Below are positions 28,341 to 37,233 of a stretch of DNA of 64,000 bases, piece after piece (position 1 is the first letter of the stretch; each line of letters begins with the position of its first letter). A program made the position numbers and the translations under genes. The notes beneath the pieces are model-generated. The model did no database searches. It was not told where the DNA came from and saw nothing but the letters and a program-made list of their open reading frames with translations. The DNA is from Gemmatimonadota bacterium (GTDB taxonomy: Bacteria > Gemmatimonadota > Gemmatimonadetes > Longimicrobiales > Gaopeijiaceae). The DNA lies in assembly GCA_028874995.1 (NCBI GenBank), contig JAPPGM010000001.1, forward strand, positions 25,487-89,486. The letters are read 5' to 3'.

Positions 28341-29266
28341 GTACGTTGCTCCAGTGATTCGATGGACCCGGGCGTTCCCAGGGCCAAGGTAGGTATACCT
28401 CTGGCGTTTCGCCGGTTCAAGCCCGCGAGAACCTTGCCGGGGCCCAGCTCCGCGAACCGGGAGGCACCCAGGGACCGCAACGCCTCGACGCATTCGATCC
28501 AGCGAACGGGCGCCGTCAGCTGCCGCACGAGCAGCTCGCGGATGCGGTCCGGGTCGTCGACCGCCCGGGCGGTGACGTTGGACACGACGGGAAAGGACGG
28601 TCGACGGAAGCGAATCCCGTTGAGGGCCGCGGCGAACTGCTCCGCGGCGGGTCCCATGAGGGGCGAATGAAAGGCGGCGGAAACCTTCAGCGGCATGATC
28701 CTCCTGGCGCCCCGGCTCTTGGCTGCCGTTGCCACCCAGCTGATGCCCCAGACATCGCCGCTGACCACAACCTGACCGTCTGCGTTGAGGTTCGCTGCAA
28801 CCAGAGTGTGCCCCTGCCGCTCTGCCTCCCGGCAGAGTTCGTCCACCCTGTCCACCCCCAGACCCAGGATCGCCGCCATGGTGCCGGGCGTCTCCTCGCC
28901 AGCTCGGGCCATAAGTTGTCCACGGCGTCGTACCGCACGCAGTCCGTCGGCGAACGAGTAGGTGCCGGCGGCCGCGTGCGCGGACAGTTCTCCCAGGGAA
29001 TGCCCCGCGGCCCCGGCCACCGTCCCGATGCGGGCCCGCACCACCCGGTAGGCAGCCACGGAGTGCACGAAAAGCGCCGGCTGGGCATTCTCGGTCGCGG
29101 TCAGGACCTCCTCCGGACCCTCCCATGCGAGCCCGGACAACCCGAACCCCAGAGTATCGTCCGCCTCCGCGAAGGTATCCCGCGCCTCCGCAAAACGCTC
29201 GGCCAGCGCCTGTCCCATTCCGACATGCTGGGAACCCTGGCCTGGAAAGAGAAGCCCGGTCTTCAC
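28337..29266 (-). CDS. fabD: malonyl-CoA:ACP transacylase
   Basis: The protein has LLFPGQGSQHVGMGQ at the start, the nucleophile motif AGHSLGELSAH and the AFHSPLM His motif, all typical of FabD. GTG 29266 begins directly at the homologous region and yields 309 residues, the usual length. The frame is open back to 29380, which would overlap the fabH end by 7 bp and add a 38-residue Ala/Gly/Arg-rich leader; that start is possible because no good Shine-Dalgarno precedes GTG 29266. Confidence 0.95.
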   Translation of the reverse strand: MKTGLLFPGQGSQHVGMGQALAERFAEARDTFAEADDTLGFGLSGLAWEGPEEVLTATENAQPALFVHSVAAYRVVRARIGTVAGAAGHSLGELSAHAAAGTYSFADGLRAVRRRGQLMARAGEETPGTMAAILGLGVDRVDELCREAERQGHTLVAANLNADGQVVVSGDVWGISWVATAAKSRGARRIMPLKVSAAFHSPLMGPAAEQFAAALNGIRFRRPSFPVVSNVTARAVDDPDRIRELLVRQLTAPVRWIECVEALRSLGASRFAELGPGKVLAGLNRRNARGIPTLALGTPGSIESLEQRT

Positions 29267-29373
29267 GGGAGAAGACCGGTCCGCTGCCGGGTCGGCGGGT
29301 CCGGCTCGATCCGCCACCGCTGGTCCCACCGCCGATCTGCCGGCGACCTCCCCGGATCGCCCTCCGGTGGTCA

Positions 29374-30369
29374 CTACCAACGCATCGCCATGGCGCCCCA
29401 GGTGAGGCCGGCGCCGAATGATGTCATGAGAACCAGAGAACCCGGCGCGATCAGCCCTTCCTCTTCAGCCTCGTCCAGGCCGACGGGGATCGTCGCCGAC
29501 GAGATGTTGCCGTAACGGTCGAGGTTGACGAATACCTTCTCCATCGGGATTCGCGAATACCTGGCCGTGGACTCGATGATGCGGATGTTGGCCTGGTGGG
29601 GCACCATGATGTCTACCTTATCCGCGTCCAGACCGGCCTCACGGAGAACGGTCTTTCCAGCTTTCGCCATGGATCGCACGGCCGACTTGAACACCTCGCG
29701 GCCGGACATCTGCATCAGGTGTTCCTTCTCGCGCAGGACCGTCTCGTCCAGGGGCCGCGCGGCCCCTCCGGCCGGACGCTGCAACAGGTCGGCCATGTCG
29801 CCGTCGGAGCGGTGGAAGCTGGAGAGGATCCCTTCCCCGTTCTCGGAAGGCTGAACGACCACGGCTCCGGCGCCGTCGCCGAAGAGGACGCAGGTGGCCC
29901 GGTCCTCCCAGTTCAGAATGGACGACATCTTCTCGGAGGACACGACCAGCACCACCTCGCCACGCCCCGCCGCCACGTATCCTTCGGCCATCGACAGCGC
30001 GTACAGGAAGCCCGTGCACGCGGCGTGAAGGTCGAAGGCCAGGGAACTCCGCGAAGCGCCGATGCGCGACTGGACCTCGCAGGCGGTCGAGGGCAGCCAA
30101 CGGTCGGGCGTCGCGGTCGTGACGATGATCAGGTCCACGTCGGAGGGCTCGAGTCCGGCTTTGGCAAGAGCGCGGTGGGCCGCCCGAGCGCCCATTTCGG
30201 TCGTGGTTTCCTCCTCGGCCGCGATCCTGCGCTCGACGATTCCCGTGCGTTCCCGAATCCAGGAGTCGCTGGTGTCGACCATGCGTTCCAGATCCGCATT
30301 GGTCATCACACGGTCCGGCAGATACCTGGCGGCGGCCGAGATCTTTGCAACTGGGGCCCGTGCCTTCAT
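29374..30369 (-). CDS. fabH: 3-oxoacyl-[acyl-carrier-protein] synthase III
   Basis: The 331-residue protein has the FabH catalytic triad: Cys in HAACTGFLYAL, His in VPHQANIRI and Asn in YGNISSATIPV, plus the N-terminal WIRERTGIVERR. It starts fatty-acid synthesis by condensing acyl-CoA with malonyl-ACP. Its start overlaps the plsX stop by 4 bp (ATGA). Confidence 0.98.
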   Translation of the reverse strand: MKARAPVAKISAAARYLPDRVMTNADLERMVDTSDSWIRERTGIVERRIAAEEETTTEMGARAAHRALAKAGLEPSDVDLIIVTTATPDRWLPSTACEVQSRIGASRSSLAFDLHAACTGFLYALSMAEGYVAAGRGEVVLVVSSEKMSSILNWEDRATCVLFGDGAGAVVVQPSENGEGILSSFHRSDGDMADLLQRPAGGAARPLDETVLREKEHLMQMSGREVFKSAVRSMAKAGKTVLREAGLDADKVDIMVPHQANIRIIESTARYSRIPMEKVFVNLDRYGNISSATIPVGLDEAEEEGLIAPGSLVLMTSFGAGLTWGAMAMRW

Positions 30370-31346
30370 ACCTGGCTCTCTCTGGCCGCGGCGAGATCCC
30401 GCGCCATGTGTGCGACCATGCCGCTCCGTACGGCACGCGCGGCCACGCCGATTCCCGCCTTGATCGCCCGCGGAGAAGACCGCCCGTGGCAGATCACGCT
30501 CACGCCGTTGACGCCCAGGAGAGGCGCACCGCCGTGCTCGGCGTAGTCGAGATCGCGCAGCCGGTCCTGAATCTCCTCACGAAGCCCGTTCCCGCGCAAA
30601 CCGGGAGGCGCGAGCTTGCGGACCACGAACGCAGCCACCGATTCGTAGAACTTCAGCAGGATGTTCCCGGTAAAGCCGTCGCAAACCGCAACATCGCAGG
30701 CGTGCCGCAGGATGTCGCCGCCCTCGACGTTGCCGACGAAGTTGAGGCCGCTGCCCGCCAGGAGTCTGTATGCCGCCTGGAGCACCTCGGTTCCCTTCTC
30801 GGACTCGGTTCCCACGTTCAGCAACCCGACCCTCGGGCTTTCGAGTCCCTGGAGGTCCTGCATGTAGATTGCGCCGAGACGCGCGAATTCCACCAGCTGA
30901 CGGGGTTTGCACTCGATATTGGCTCCCACGTCCGCCACCAGGGTCGGTCCGTGATCGGTCGGAAACACGGTGGCGACGGGCGGGCGGTCCACGCCGCGGA
31001 GTGGGCGCAGCAACACCACCGACGCCGCCATGACGGCACCGGTCGAGCCCGCCGACACGAAGGCGTCGGCATCTCCCGCCTTCTGAAGGCTGAGCCCCAC
31101 ATTGATGGAGGATCCGGGCCTGCGAAGGGCGGATGTCGGCGTGTCCGAGGCCATGACGCGATCCGGTGCATGGACCACGGTGATCCGGTTCCTGCGAGGA
31201 AAGCGGCTCAAGGCACCGGCGATGGCGGTCCTGTCACCCACCAGCAGGACGTGCACGCCGACATCGGCTTCCACGGCGGCTACGGCACCTTCAACCTCGC
31301 TGGAGGGGGCGTCATCCGTCCCCATCGCGTCGAGTGCGATCCTCAT
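30366..31346 (-). CDS. plsX: phosphate acyltransferase
   Basis: The 326-residue protein begins RIALDAMGTDDAP and contains GSTGAVMAAS, DVGANIECKP, LLNVGTESEKG and DGFTGNILLK, all PlsX signatures. It makes acyl-phosphate from acyl-ACP for phospholipid synthesis. The order yceD-rpmF-plsX-fabH-fabD-fabG-acpP-fabF is a classic arrangement and indicates one operon. Confidence 0.97.
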   Translation of the reverse strand: MRIALDAMGTDDAPSSEVEGAVAAVEADVGVHVLLVGDRTAIAGALSRFPRRNRITVVHAPDRVMASDTPTSALRRPGSSINVGLSLQKAGDADAFVSAGSTGAVMAASVVLLRPLRGVDRPPVATVFPTDHGPTLVADVGANIECKPRQLVEFARLGAIYMQDLQGLESPRVGLLNVGTESEKGTEVLQAAYRLLAGSGLNFVGNVEGGDILRHACDVAVCDGFTGNILLKFYESVAAFVVRKLAPPGLRGNGLREEIQDRLRDLDYAEHGGAPLLGVNGVSVICHGRSSPRAIKAGIGVAARAVRSGMVAHMARDLAAARESQV

Positions 31347-31382
31347 GGGAAGCCAGATCTGACGGGGGGCAAGTCGGCCCGG

Positions 31383-31565
31383 CTACTCGTCGGCGACTTC
31401 GAAGACCGCCTTCCCCCGGTATACGCCCGAGGTGGGACAGACCCGGTGGCGGAGCTTCGGATCACCGGTTTGGGAACAGGTCGCCAGCGTAGCTTCCGCC
31501 GCCTTGTAGTGGGTACGCCGCTTCCGCTTCCTCTGCTTGGACACCCGCTTCTTGGGAACGGCCAT
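31383..31565 (-). CDS. rpmF: ribosomal protein bL32
   Basis: The 60-residue protein opens with the bL32 signature MAVPKKRVSK followed by a basic helix, then GDPKLRHRVCPTSGVYRG. The usual zinc ribbon has four Cys in two CxxC pairs; here one Cys remains in each half (LATCSQTG and RVCPTSG), so the ribbon should not bind zinc in the normal way. The longer open frame (from 31610) overlaps yceD and is rejected in favour of ATG 31565. Confidence 0.95.
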   Translation of the reverse strand: MAVPKKRVSKQRKRKRRTHYKAAEATLATCSQTGDPKLRHRVCPTSGVYRGKAVFEVADE

Positions 31566-31576
31566 GAGATGTCTTC

Positions 31577-32089
31577 CTAGTCGGTTTTCAGGGATTGAAG
31601 GACCGACCACCGGGGGTCGATGCCGGAACCGGTCTCTTCAGCGATTTGGTTGAAACGTTCCACGGGGTCGCCGCACTCGACGCAACGACCGTCTTCTTCG
31701 TTCGGCAGAAGGTAACGAGGTACCTCCAGCACGATTTCCTCCCGGATCGCATCCGTCAGGTCCAGCATCGTCTGCTGGTACGCGATGGTCCGCACATCCG
31801 GGTCCGCCGCCTCCCACCCGTCGGCCGGTGTGTAGACGAGGGTGAGCGGCCGCGTCACCACGACCTTCAGTTGTTCCAGGCAACGACTGCAATCGTAAAG
31901 CAGCGCGGCCTCCCAGGAGCCGCTCACGACGACGCCTCCCTCGGCTGTCGCCGCGACCGAACCCGAAATCCGAACCGGGTCCGCAAGGGTCAGCTGGGTG
32001 CCGGTCCAAACTTCGGTGTCCGAGTCGATCCGTGCCTTCAGGGGGAGCGTTCGGCTTCGCCGCAGATGCCGCAGATCGATGCGCAACAT
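31577..32089 (-). CDS. YceD/DUF177-family protein
   Basis: The 170-residue protein has the DUF177 features: an N-terminal beta-rich region, CSRCLEQLKV (first CxxC), an acidic middle and CVECGDPVE (second CxxC). The family gene is almost always just upstream of rpmF, as here; it has been linked to rRNA processing and 50S assembly in some organisms. The gap to rpmF is only 11 bp. Confidence 0.9.
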   Translation of the reverse strand: MLRIDLRHLRRSRTLPLKARIDSDTEVWTGTQLTLADPVRISGSVAATAEGGVVVSGSWEAALLYDCSRCLEQLKVVVTRPLTLVYTPADGWEAADPDVRTIAYQQTMLDLTDAIREEIVLEVPRYLLPNEEDGRCVECGDPVERFNQIAEETGSGIDPRWSVLQSLKTD

Positions 32090-32191
32090 AGACCTCTATT
32101 GTAGACAGAGCGAACGAGTTCAGTCAATCCGTGTCGGCGGCACTCTTCCCGGCACCCGAATGCGGCAGGGAAGCCGCCCCCACGGAGGCCG

Positions 32192-32608
32192 CTATCCCAC
32201 CCGGTCGCACTCCGGGAAGAAGAACCCGATCTCCCGGCGGGCATTCTCGTCCGAGTCGGAACCGTGTATGGCGTTTCGTTCCTTCGACTCCGCGTAGAGC
32301 GCCCGCACCGTGCCGGGGTCCGCCTCGGCCGGGTCCGTGGCTCCGATGACCTGGCGCAGCCGGCGCACCGCGTCGGGCGCCTCGAGGGCCATGGGGATGC
32401 AGGGACCCGACGTCATGAACGCGACCAGGGATTCGTAGAATGGCCGCTCGCGGTGGACGTCGTAGAAGGACCGGGCCTGGGCGGGGGTCATTGTCATCAG
32501 GCGCGCGGCCCTGAGTGTGAAACCGGCGGATTCGAGCTGGGCGATGATCCGGCCGGCCGTGCCGTTTCCAACGGCATCGGGCTTGATGATGGTGAGCGTC
32601 TGGCTCAT
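32192..32608 (-). CDS. ndk: nucleoside-diphosphate kinase
   Basis: The 138-residue protein has TLTIIKPDAV at the start and the active-site His in NAIHGSDSDENARREI, both diagnostic. It equalises NTP pools by phosphotransfer through that His. It lies downstream of sucCD and a CBS-domain gene; Ndk and succinyl-CoA synthetase are known functional partners in several bacteria. Confidence 0.98.
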   Translation of the reverse strand: MSQTLTIIKPDAVGNGTAGRIIAQLESAGFTLRAARLMTMTPAQARSFYDVHRERPFYESLVAFMTSGPCIPMALEAPDAVRRLRQVIGATDPAEADPGTVRALYAESKERNAIHGSDSDENARREIGFFFPECDRVG

Positions 32609-32670
32609 GGGGTTTCCTGGTGAAAGATGTACCGCCGCTCGAACGCCGGGCGGGGTCCGCCCACGGATTC

Positions 32671-33150
32671 CTAGATGATAATCGCCTCGGCGAAGGCCCG
32701 CATGACCGTGCCGCGTGTCAGGAAACCGATGATCTCTCCGTCCCGCACGACCGGCAGCATCGAAACACCTCGCGCAATCATCGACCTGCTGGCGACCAGG
32801 AGCGATTCGTCCTCGGATACGCAGAGCACGGATCGCGTCATCAGATCGCGGGCCAGCGGCGCCGTCCTTCCGGCTACGCTTCCGGACTCGCGACCGGACA
32901 GCGTGTAGGTCAGCACATCGGCGATCGTGATGACGCCCAACAGTTCATGATTGGCGCCCACGACGGGGAGCGCGGCCACCCCACGGCGCATCATGAGCTG
33001 CTGGATCTCCGTCATCGGAGAGTCGGGGTAGATCCGATAGCTCAGGGGCGTGAGGACATCCTCTACCGTGACTTTGGTATGTATGTTGCTTTCCAAAAAC
33101 GTCTTAGATGATATGATTTCCTGTATTGCATGAGTATCTGATTCGTGCAT
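32671..33150 (-). CDS. paired CBS-domain protein
   Basis: The 159-residue protein consists almost wholly of two CBS domains (about residues 27-85 and 97-155; motifs RRGVAALPVVGANHELLGVIT and ARGVSMLPVVRDGEIIGFLT). Such stand-alone pairs bind adenine nucleotides and act as energy sensors. ATG 33150 is taken as start. The same frame stays open for 118 further codons to 33504, but that part has no recognisable domain. Its position between sucD and ndk suggests a link to energy metabolism, which is inference. Confidence 0.85.
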   Translation of the reverse strand: MHESDTHAIQEIISSKTFLESNIHTKVTVEDVLTPLSYRIYPDSPMTEIQQLMMRRGVAALPVVGANHELLGVITIADVLTYTLSGRESGSVAGRTAPLARDLMTRSVLCVSEDESLLVASRSMIARGVSMLPVVRDGEIIGFLTRGTVMRAFAEAIII

Positions 33151-33510
33151 CGCCACGGACGTTCGCGCAAGAAGCGGCACCAGGAAGAGATTGACGGAGG
33201 GTCTCGGCAGCCCCCATGTCACCCACGTCGCGCGGGCCGGAGGTCCCCCCTCTTCCCCACGCTTCGCGGCCAGGCACAGGATCAGACCCGGTGCTACGCC
33301 ATCTCCGCACAGATCGAGGAGATCCACCCGGCAGGCCAGCGAGCCGAGCCGTGGTGTGCCGCCATCCCGGAGGAGCTGGCTCACCGACAGCCGCAACCGG
33401 TGCTCCGCATCAAGCCCGGATACATGATTGCACAGGAACTCCCAGGCATCGTTCCCGGAACTCTTCAGGATCGGGGGCCGGGGCAGAAGCTGGCGCAGTC
33501 TCACGAACCG
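33151..33510. other. 360-bp stretch without recognised gene between sucD and the CBS gene
   Basis: No convincing gene, RNA or hairpin was recognised here. The - strand frame of the CBS gene is open through the whole stretch (an upstream ATG lies at 33504), giving a 118-residue extension that contains motifs such as VDLLDLCGDGVAPGL but resembles no family I know. It may be a long leader, a degraded gene, or an unrecognised N-terminal domain of the CBS protein. Confidence 0.4.
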
Positions 33511-34398
33511 CTACCGCCCCAGCGCTTCTCCAATGAGGCCGGAGATTTCCACGGGGCGCTTCGCGACCTGGATTCCATTTTCCTCGAACGCCTTTGTCTT
33601 TTCCGCGGCTGTACCGGACGATCCGCTGATAATAGCACCCGCGTGACCCATGCGCGTCCCCGGCGGGGCCGTTCGGCCGGCGATGAACCCGACGACCGGG
33701 ATGTCGAGGTTCGCGCTGACCCATTCGGCGGCCTCCTGCTCGGCGGTTCCGCCGATCTCTCCGATCAGGACCACTGCTTCGGTATCCGGATCCTCGGCGA
33801 AGGCGGCCAGGCAATCCACAAAGCTGGTCCCGATAAGGGGATCGCCGCCGATTCCCACGCAGGTGGTTTGGCCGAGACCGGCCCGGGTCAGGTGGTGCAC
33901 GGCCTCGTAGGTGAGGGTCCCGGACCGCGAAATCAGCCCGACCGGCCCCGGGGTCACGATTCGGCCCGGAATGATCCCCAGCGTGGTCTTCCCCGGACAG
34001 ATGATGCCGGGACAGTTGGGACCGAGCACGCGGCTCCCGCGGTCACGGGCCAGCGCGTGGGCACGGGTCATGTCCAGAACGGGAATCCCCTCGGTCACGC
34101 ACACGATGAACCTCACCCCCGCATCGGCGGCCTCCATGATCGCGCTCGCCGCGAAGGCAGGGGGGACGTAGACGACCGAACAGTCGGCGCCCGTCTCGGC
34201 CACCGCGTCGGCGACTGTGTCGAAGACCGGCACGGCCCGGCCATCCAGTCCCGCAAAATCGCGGCCGCCCTTGCCGGGCGTCACCCCCGCGACCACGCGG
34301 GTGCCGTACGCCATCATCTGGCGCGTGTGGAAGGAACCGTCCCGGCCGGTGATCCCCTGGACCACGACCCGGCTGTTCCCGTCAACGAATATCGACAT
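33511..34398 (-). CDS. sucD: succinyl-CoA synthetase alpha subunit
   Basis: The 295-residue protein has the Rossmann CoA-binding domain ([23 protein letters not shown]), [10 protein letters not shown] and the phosphorylated active-site His in [11 protein letters not shown]. With SucC it interconverts succinyl-CoA and succinate with NTP formation. The start ATG 34398 has a good Shine-Dalgarno (AGGGAG, 4 bases before it). Only 10 bp upstream of the ATG begins a 247-bp MITE-like element that separates sucD from sucC. The longer frame from 34437 runs into that element and is rejected. Confidence 0.97.
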   Translation of the reverse strand: MSIFVDGNSRVVVQGITGRDGSFHTRQMMAYGTRVVAGVTPGKGGRDFAGLDGRAVPVFDTVADAVAETGADCSVVYVPPAFAASAIMEAADAGVRFIVCVTEGIPVLDMTRAHALARDRGSRVLGPNCPGIICPGKTTLGIIPGRIVTPGPVGLISRSGTLTYEAVHHLTRAGLGQTTCVGIGGDPLIGTSFVDCLAAFAEDPDTEAVVLIGEIGGTAEQEAAEWVSANLDIPVVGFIAGRTAPPGTRMGHAGAIISGSSGTAAEKTKAFEENGIQVAKRPVEISGLIGEALGR

Positions 34399-34408
34399 GA
34401 GTCTCCCT

Positions 34409-34655
34409 GCAGTCCGTGGACAAGGCCCAGCGAGCACCGAGAGCGGCGAGGCGCCGGGCTGGCAAGGCGCGAGGAGGGGGGAATAGCGGCGCTATTCGCC
34501 CGGGAAGCAACGCAGAGCGAAGCCTTGGAGTGACAAGATGTATAGTGAACATGACATAATGTAATGTATGCTTTACAGTGTGGGTAGGTGAAGCGAAGCG
34601 GCCACCCCGAATGCATCGCTGCTCGAATGACGTGGGGATCTTGTCCACGGGCTGC
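34409..34655 (+). mobile_element. 247-bp MITE-like element, copy 1 (sucC|sucD)
   Basis: The element is bounded by terminal inverted repeats: left GCAGTCCGTGGACAAGG and right (reverse complement) GCAGCCCGTGGACAAGA, 15 of 17 bases matching. Inside are the hairpin GAATAGC-ggc-GCTATTC (34481-34497) and an AT-rich core with ACATAATGTAATGT. Its length and order of features match copy 2 exactly (51590-51836), same orientation relative to the flanking operons. The flanks share only CT, so the target duplication is short or decayed. A - strand frame is open from end to end (80 codons) in both copies, 59 of 80 residues identical by eye, but the changes look protein-unaware. It carries no transposase and would need one in trans. 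Confidence 0.8.
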
Positions 34656-34665
34656 CTGGTTCGCA

Positions 34666-35796
34666 TCATCCGGCCAGCCGCACCGCCCCCTGGACCACTT
34701 CATCCATGGACGCCACCGCCGCGAGCCCGGCCCCGGCGAGGATCTTTCTCGCAAGTTCCTCGTTGGTACCCGTAAGCCGGATCACCAGCGGAACCTCGAT
34801 ATCGATCCTGCGGACGGCCTCGACGATCCCGTTGGCCACATCGTCGCACCGGGTGATGCCGCCGAAGATGTTGAAGAGTATGACCCTGACCCCGGGGTCC
34901 GAGGTGATGATCTCCAGCGCCGCCACGACCTTATCCGGATTGGACGACCCGCCGATGTCGAGGAAGTTGGCGGGTTCGCCGCCGTAGTACTTGACCAGGT
35001 CCATCGTCGCCATTGCCAGCCCCGCCCCGTTGACGCAGCACCCCACGCTGCCATCGAGCTTGACGAAGCTCAGTCCGGCTTCCCTGGCCCGCACGTCGGC
35101 GGGGGACTCGGAGGCGGGGTCGCGCAACGCGGCGATGGCGGCGCGGCGGAAGAGTTCGTTGTCGTCGATGCTCACCTTTGCGTCGATCGCCTTCACCTGC
35201 CCTTCGGTCGTGGAGATCAGCGGGTTGATTTCGGCCATGGACGCACCGTTGTCGACGAACACGTCGTAGAGCTGCGAGATGATCCGTGCCCCCTGCCGCG
35301 CCAGTGCGGGATCGCCGTAGAGGCGGGTGGCGAGCCCATACGCCTGGTGCGGCAACAGCCCGTAGCGGGGATCGACGCGCAGGCGGTGGATGGCGTCCGG
35401 GTTGGTGGCCGCGACCTCCTCGATGTCGACGCCCCCCTCGGCGGAGACCATGAAGACGGGGCACTGCCCCTCCCGGTCGACCAGAACCCCCACATACGCC
35501 TCCGACGCGATGCTCTCGATGGGCGACACCAGAACCTCGTGGACGACGAGCCCGTTGATGGTCATGCCGAGGATGGAGCGGGCGTGCTCCTCGGCCTGCC
35601 CGGGTGTGCGCGCGAGCTTCACTCCACCCGCCTTGCCCCGCCCTCCGGAGTGGACCTGGGCCTTGACCACTGCGCTGCCGCCATACCCTTCCGCCAGAGC
35701 GCGCACGGTGCCGGGGTCGCGGGCGACTTCGCCGGGATTCACCGCCATGCCGGCTGCGCGGAAGAGTTCCTTGGCCTGGTATTCGTGAAGGTTCAT
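34666..35796 (-). CDS. sucC: succinyl-CoA synthetase beta subunit
   Basis: The 376-residue protein begins MNLHEYQAKELF, has the ATP-grasp region VVKAQVHSGGRGKAGGVKL, EINPLISTTEG, and the C-terminal CoA-ligase domain with GAGLAMATMDLVKYYGG, NFLDIGGSSNPDKV and FGGITRCDDVA, all standard. The nucleotide specificity (ATP or GTP) was not resolved. Its stop lies 10 bp before the MITE-like element, after which sucD follows. Confidence 0.97.
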   Translation of the reverse strand: MNLHEYQAKELFRAAGMAVNPGEVARDPGTVRALAEGYGGSAVVKAQVHSGGRGKAGGVKLARTPGQAEEHARSILGMTINGLVVHEVLVSPIESIASEAYVGVLVDREGQCPVFMVSAEGGVDIEEVAATNPDAIHRLRVDPRYGLLPHQAYGLATRLYGDPALARQGARIISQLYDVFVDNGASMAEINPLISTTEGQVKAIDAKVSIDDNELFRRAAIAALRDPASESPADVRAREAGLSFVKLDGSVGCCVNGAGLAMATMDLVKYYGGEPANFLDIGGSSNPDKVVAALEIITSDPGVRVILFNIFGGITRCDDVANGIVEAVRRIDIEVPLVIRLTGTNEELARKILAGAGLAAVASMDEVVQGAVRLAG

Positions 35797-36069
35797 CGGG
35801 ATGGATGGTTCTTGCGGGAATCGGGAAACGAAAGGCGTCCGGTGCTGACGCCACGGGAACTCCGGGGTCTGTGGCTCCGGTCCCGAGCGTCCTCAAGTTA
35901 CAGGGAAACGCGCGGGCATCAAACACCCCGCCGCGCGGGCACGAACAAGCGCGCGATCACCGCTTGAATGTCGCAGGGGTTCCGCCACACGGGACTGCAG
36001 ACCGCGTCCCGCCAGGAACCGCATTGCGCCATATTGAGGGATCGTCCCCCGAAGCGGAGCGCCCCGCCG
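35797..36069. other. divergent intergenic region sucC / cysteine desulfurase
   Basis: This 273-bp gap separates the divergent sucC and cysteine desulfurase genes and must hold promoters for both. Open frames seen here are extensions of neighbouring genes without family similarity. No clear -35/-10 pair, riboswitch or operator was recognised. Confidence 0.4.
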
Positions 36070-37233
36070 GTGTCCACCATTCCATCGGCCATCTACCTGG
36101 ATCACGCAGCCACCACGCCCGTGCGGCCGGAAGTGGCCGAAGCCATGTCGGCATTGCTGGCGGAGGATTTCGGCAATCCCTCCAGCGGCCATGCGTGGGG
36201 ACGCCGTGCGCGGGGTCGCCTGGAAGCGGCCAGAGCTTCGGTGGCTGCGTCGCTGGGCGTGACTTCGGACCGGGTCCTCTTCACCCGCGGCGGCACCGAG
36301 TCGGACAACCTGGCCGTGCTGGGACGAATCCGGCACGATCTGGCGGCGGGTATCACACCACACGTCGTGACCTCGGCCGTCGAGCACCCCGCGGTGCTGG
36401 AGGCGGCCGAGCGTGCCGTGCAGGAGGGCGGCCGGCACACCGTGATCGGCTTTCGCGGGGGAGCCTTCGACCTCGACGCGCTGGAGAGGACTCTCCGACA
36501 CGACCGCCCGGGTCTGGTCTCCTGCATGTGGGTGAACAACGAGACCGGCCTGGTGCTGCCCATGGTGGAGATCGCGGCCCTGTGCCGGCGCTACGGGGCC
36601 GCACTTCACAGCGATGCGGTCCAGGCGGTCGGCAAGCTCCCGGTCGACTGGGCGGAGGCACCGACCGACCTGTTCACCATCACGGGTCACAAGATCTACG
36701 GCCCCAAGGGCACGGGCGCGCTCATCGCAAGGGACTTCGGCGCGCTGCGGCCGCTGCACTTTGGTGGGGGACAGGAGCGGGGGTTGCGTCCCGGGACCGA
36801 AGACGTGGCCGGGGCATCCGGTCTGGCCGAAGCCGTCCGTCTGGCCGTCGCCGAGGCGTCCGCCGAGTCGGCCCGACTGGAGGCGCTGCGGGATGCGGTC
36901 GAGTCGGGGCTCCTGGCGCGGATACCCGGTGCGCGGGTCAATGCGGAATCCCTTCCGCGGGCACCCCACATTCTCTCGCTGGGAATCCCCCGGGCCGACT
37001 CCGACACCCTCCTGGCGGCATTGGACGCGTCGGGCATCGCCGCGTCGGGGGGGTCGGCGTGCGCCAGCGGTTCGAGCGGGCCCACTCGCACCCTGGCGGC
37101 GCTCTACCCGGGCGACACGGCGGCGGCGCTCCGGCTCAGCTTCGGGCGGCTCAACCGAAGCCGGGACGCCGGGCAGATCGTGCGCGCGGTCACCGAGGCC
37201 GTCGAGCGCACCCGGGACCTGGTGCCGTCATGA
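36070..37233 (+). CDS. cysteine desulfurase (NifS/IscS family)
   Basis: The 387-residue PLP enzyme opens with IYLDHAATTPVRPEV, binds PLP through Lys in TITGHKIYGPKG, has HSDAVQAVGK and the sulfur-carrying Cys in GGSACASGSSGPT. It supplies persulfide sulfur. The immediate partner downstream, mnmA, uses that sulfur for tRNA 2-thiouridine, so this enzyme is probably dedicated at least partly to tRNA thiolation. GTG 36070 begins at the homologous region; the frame remains open to 35968. The stop overlaps the mnmA start by 4 bp. Confidence 0.95.
   Translation: MSTIPSAIYLDHAATTPVRPEVAEAMSALLAEDFGNPSSGHAWGRRARGRLEAARASVAASLGVTSDRVLFTRGGTESDNLAVLGRIRHDLAAGITPHVVTSAVEHPAVLEAAERAVQEGGRHTVIGFRGGAFDLDALERTLRHDRPGLVSCMWVNNETGLVLPMVEIAALCRRYGAALHSDAVQAVGKLPVDWAEAPTDLFTITGHKIYGPKGTGALIARDFGALRPLHFGGGQERGLRPGTEDVAGASGLAEAVRLAVAEASAESARLEALRDAVESGLLARIPGARVNAESLPRAPHILSLGIPRADSDTLLAALDASGIAASGGSACASGSSGPTRTLAALYPGDTAAALRLSFGRLNRSRDAGQIVRAVTEAVERTRDLVPS

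Noticed and set aside
35805..37229. N-terminal extension of mnmA over the whole desulfurase gene
   Set aside because: MnmA homology starts at ATG 37230; the upstream part is an out-of-frame reading of the desulfurase gene.
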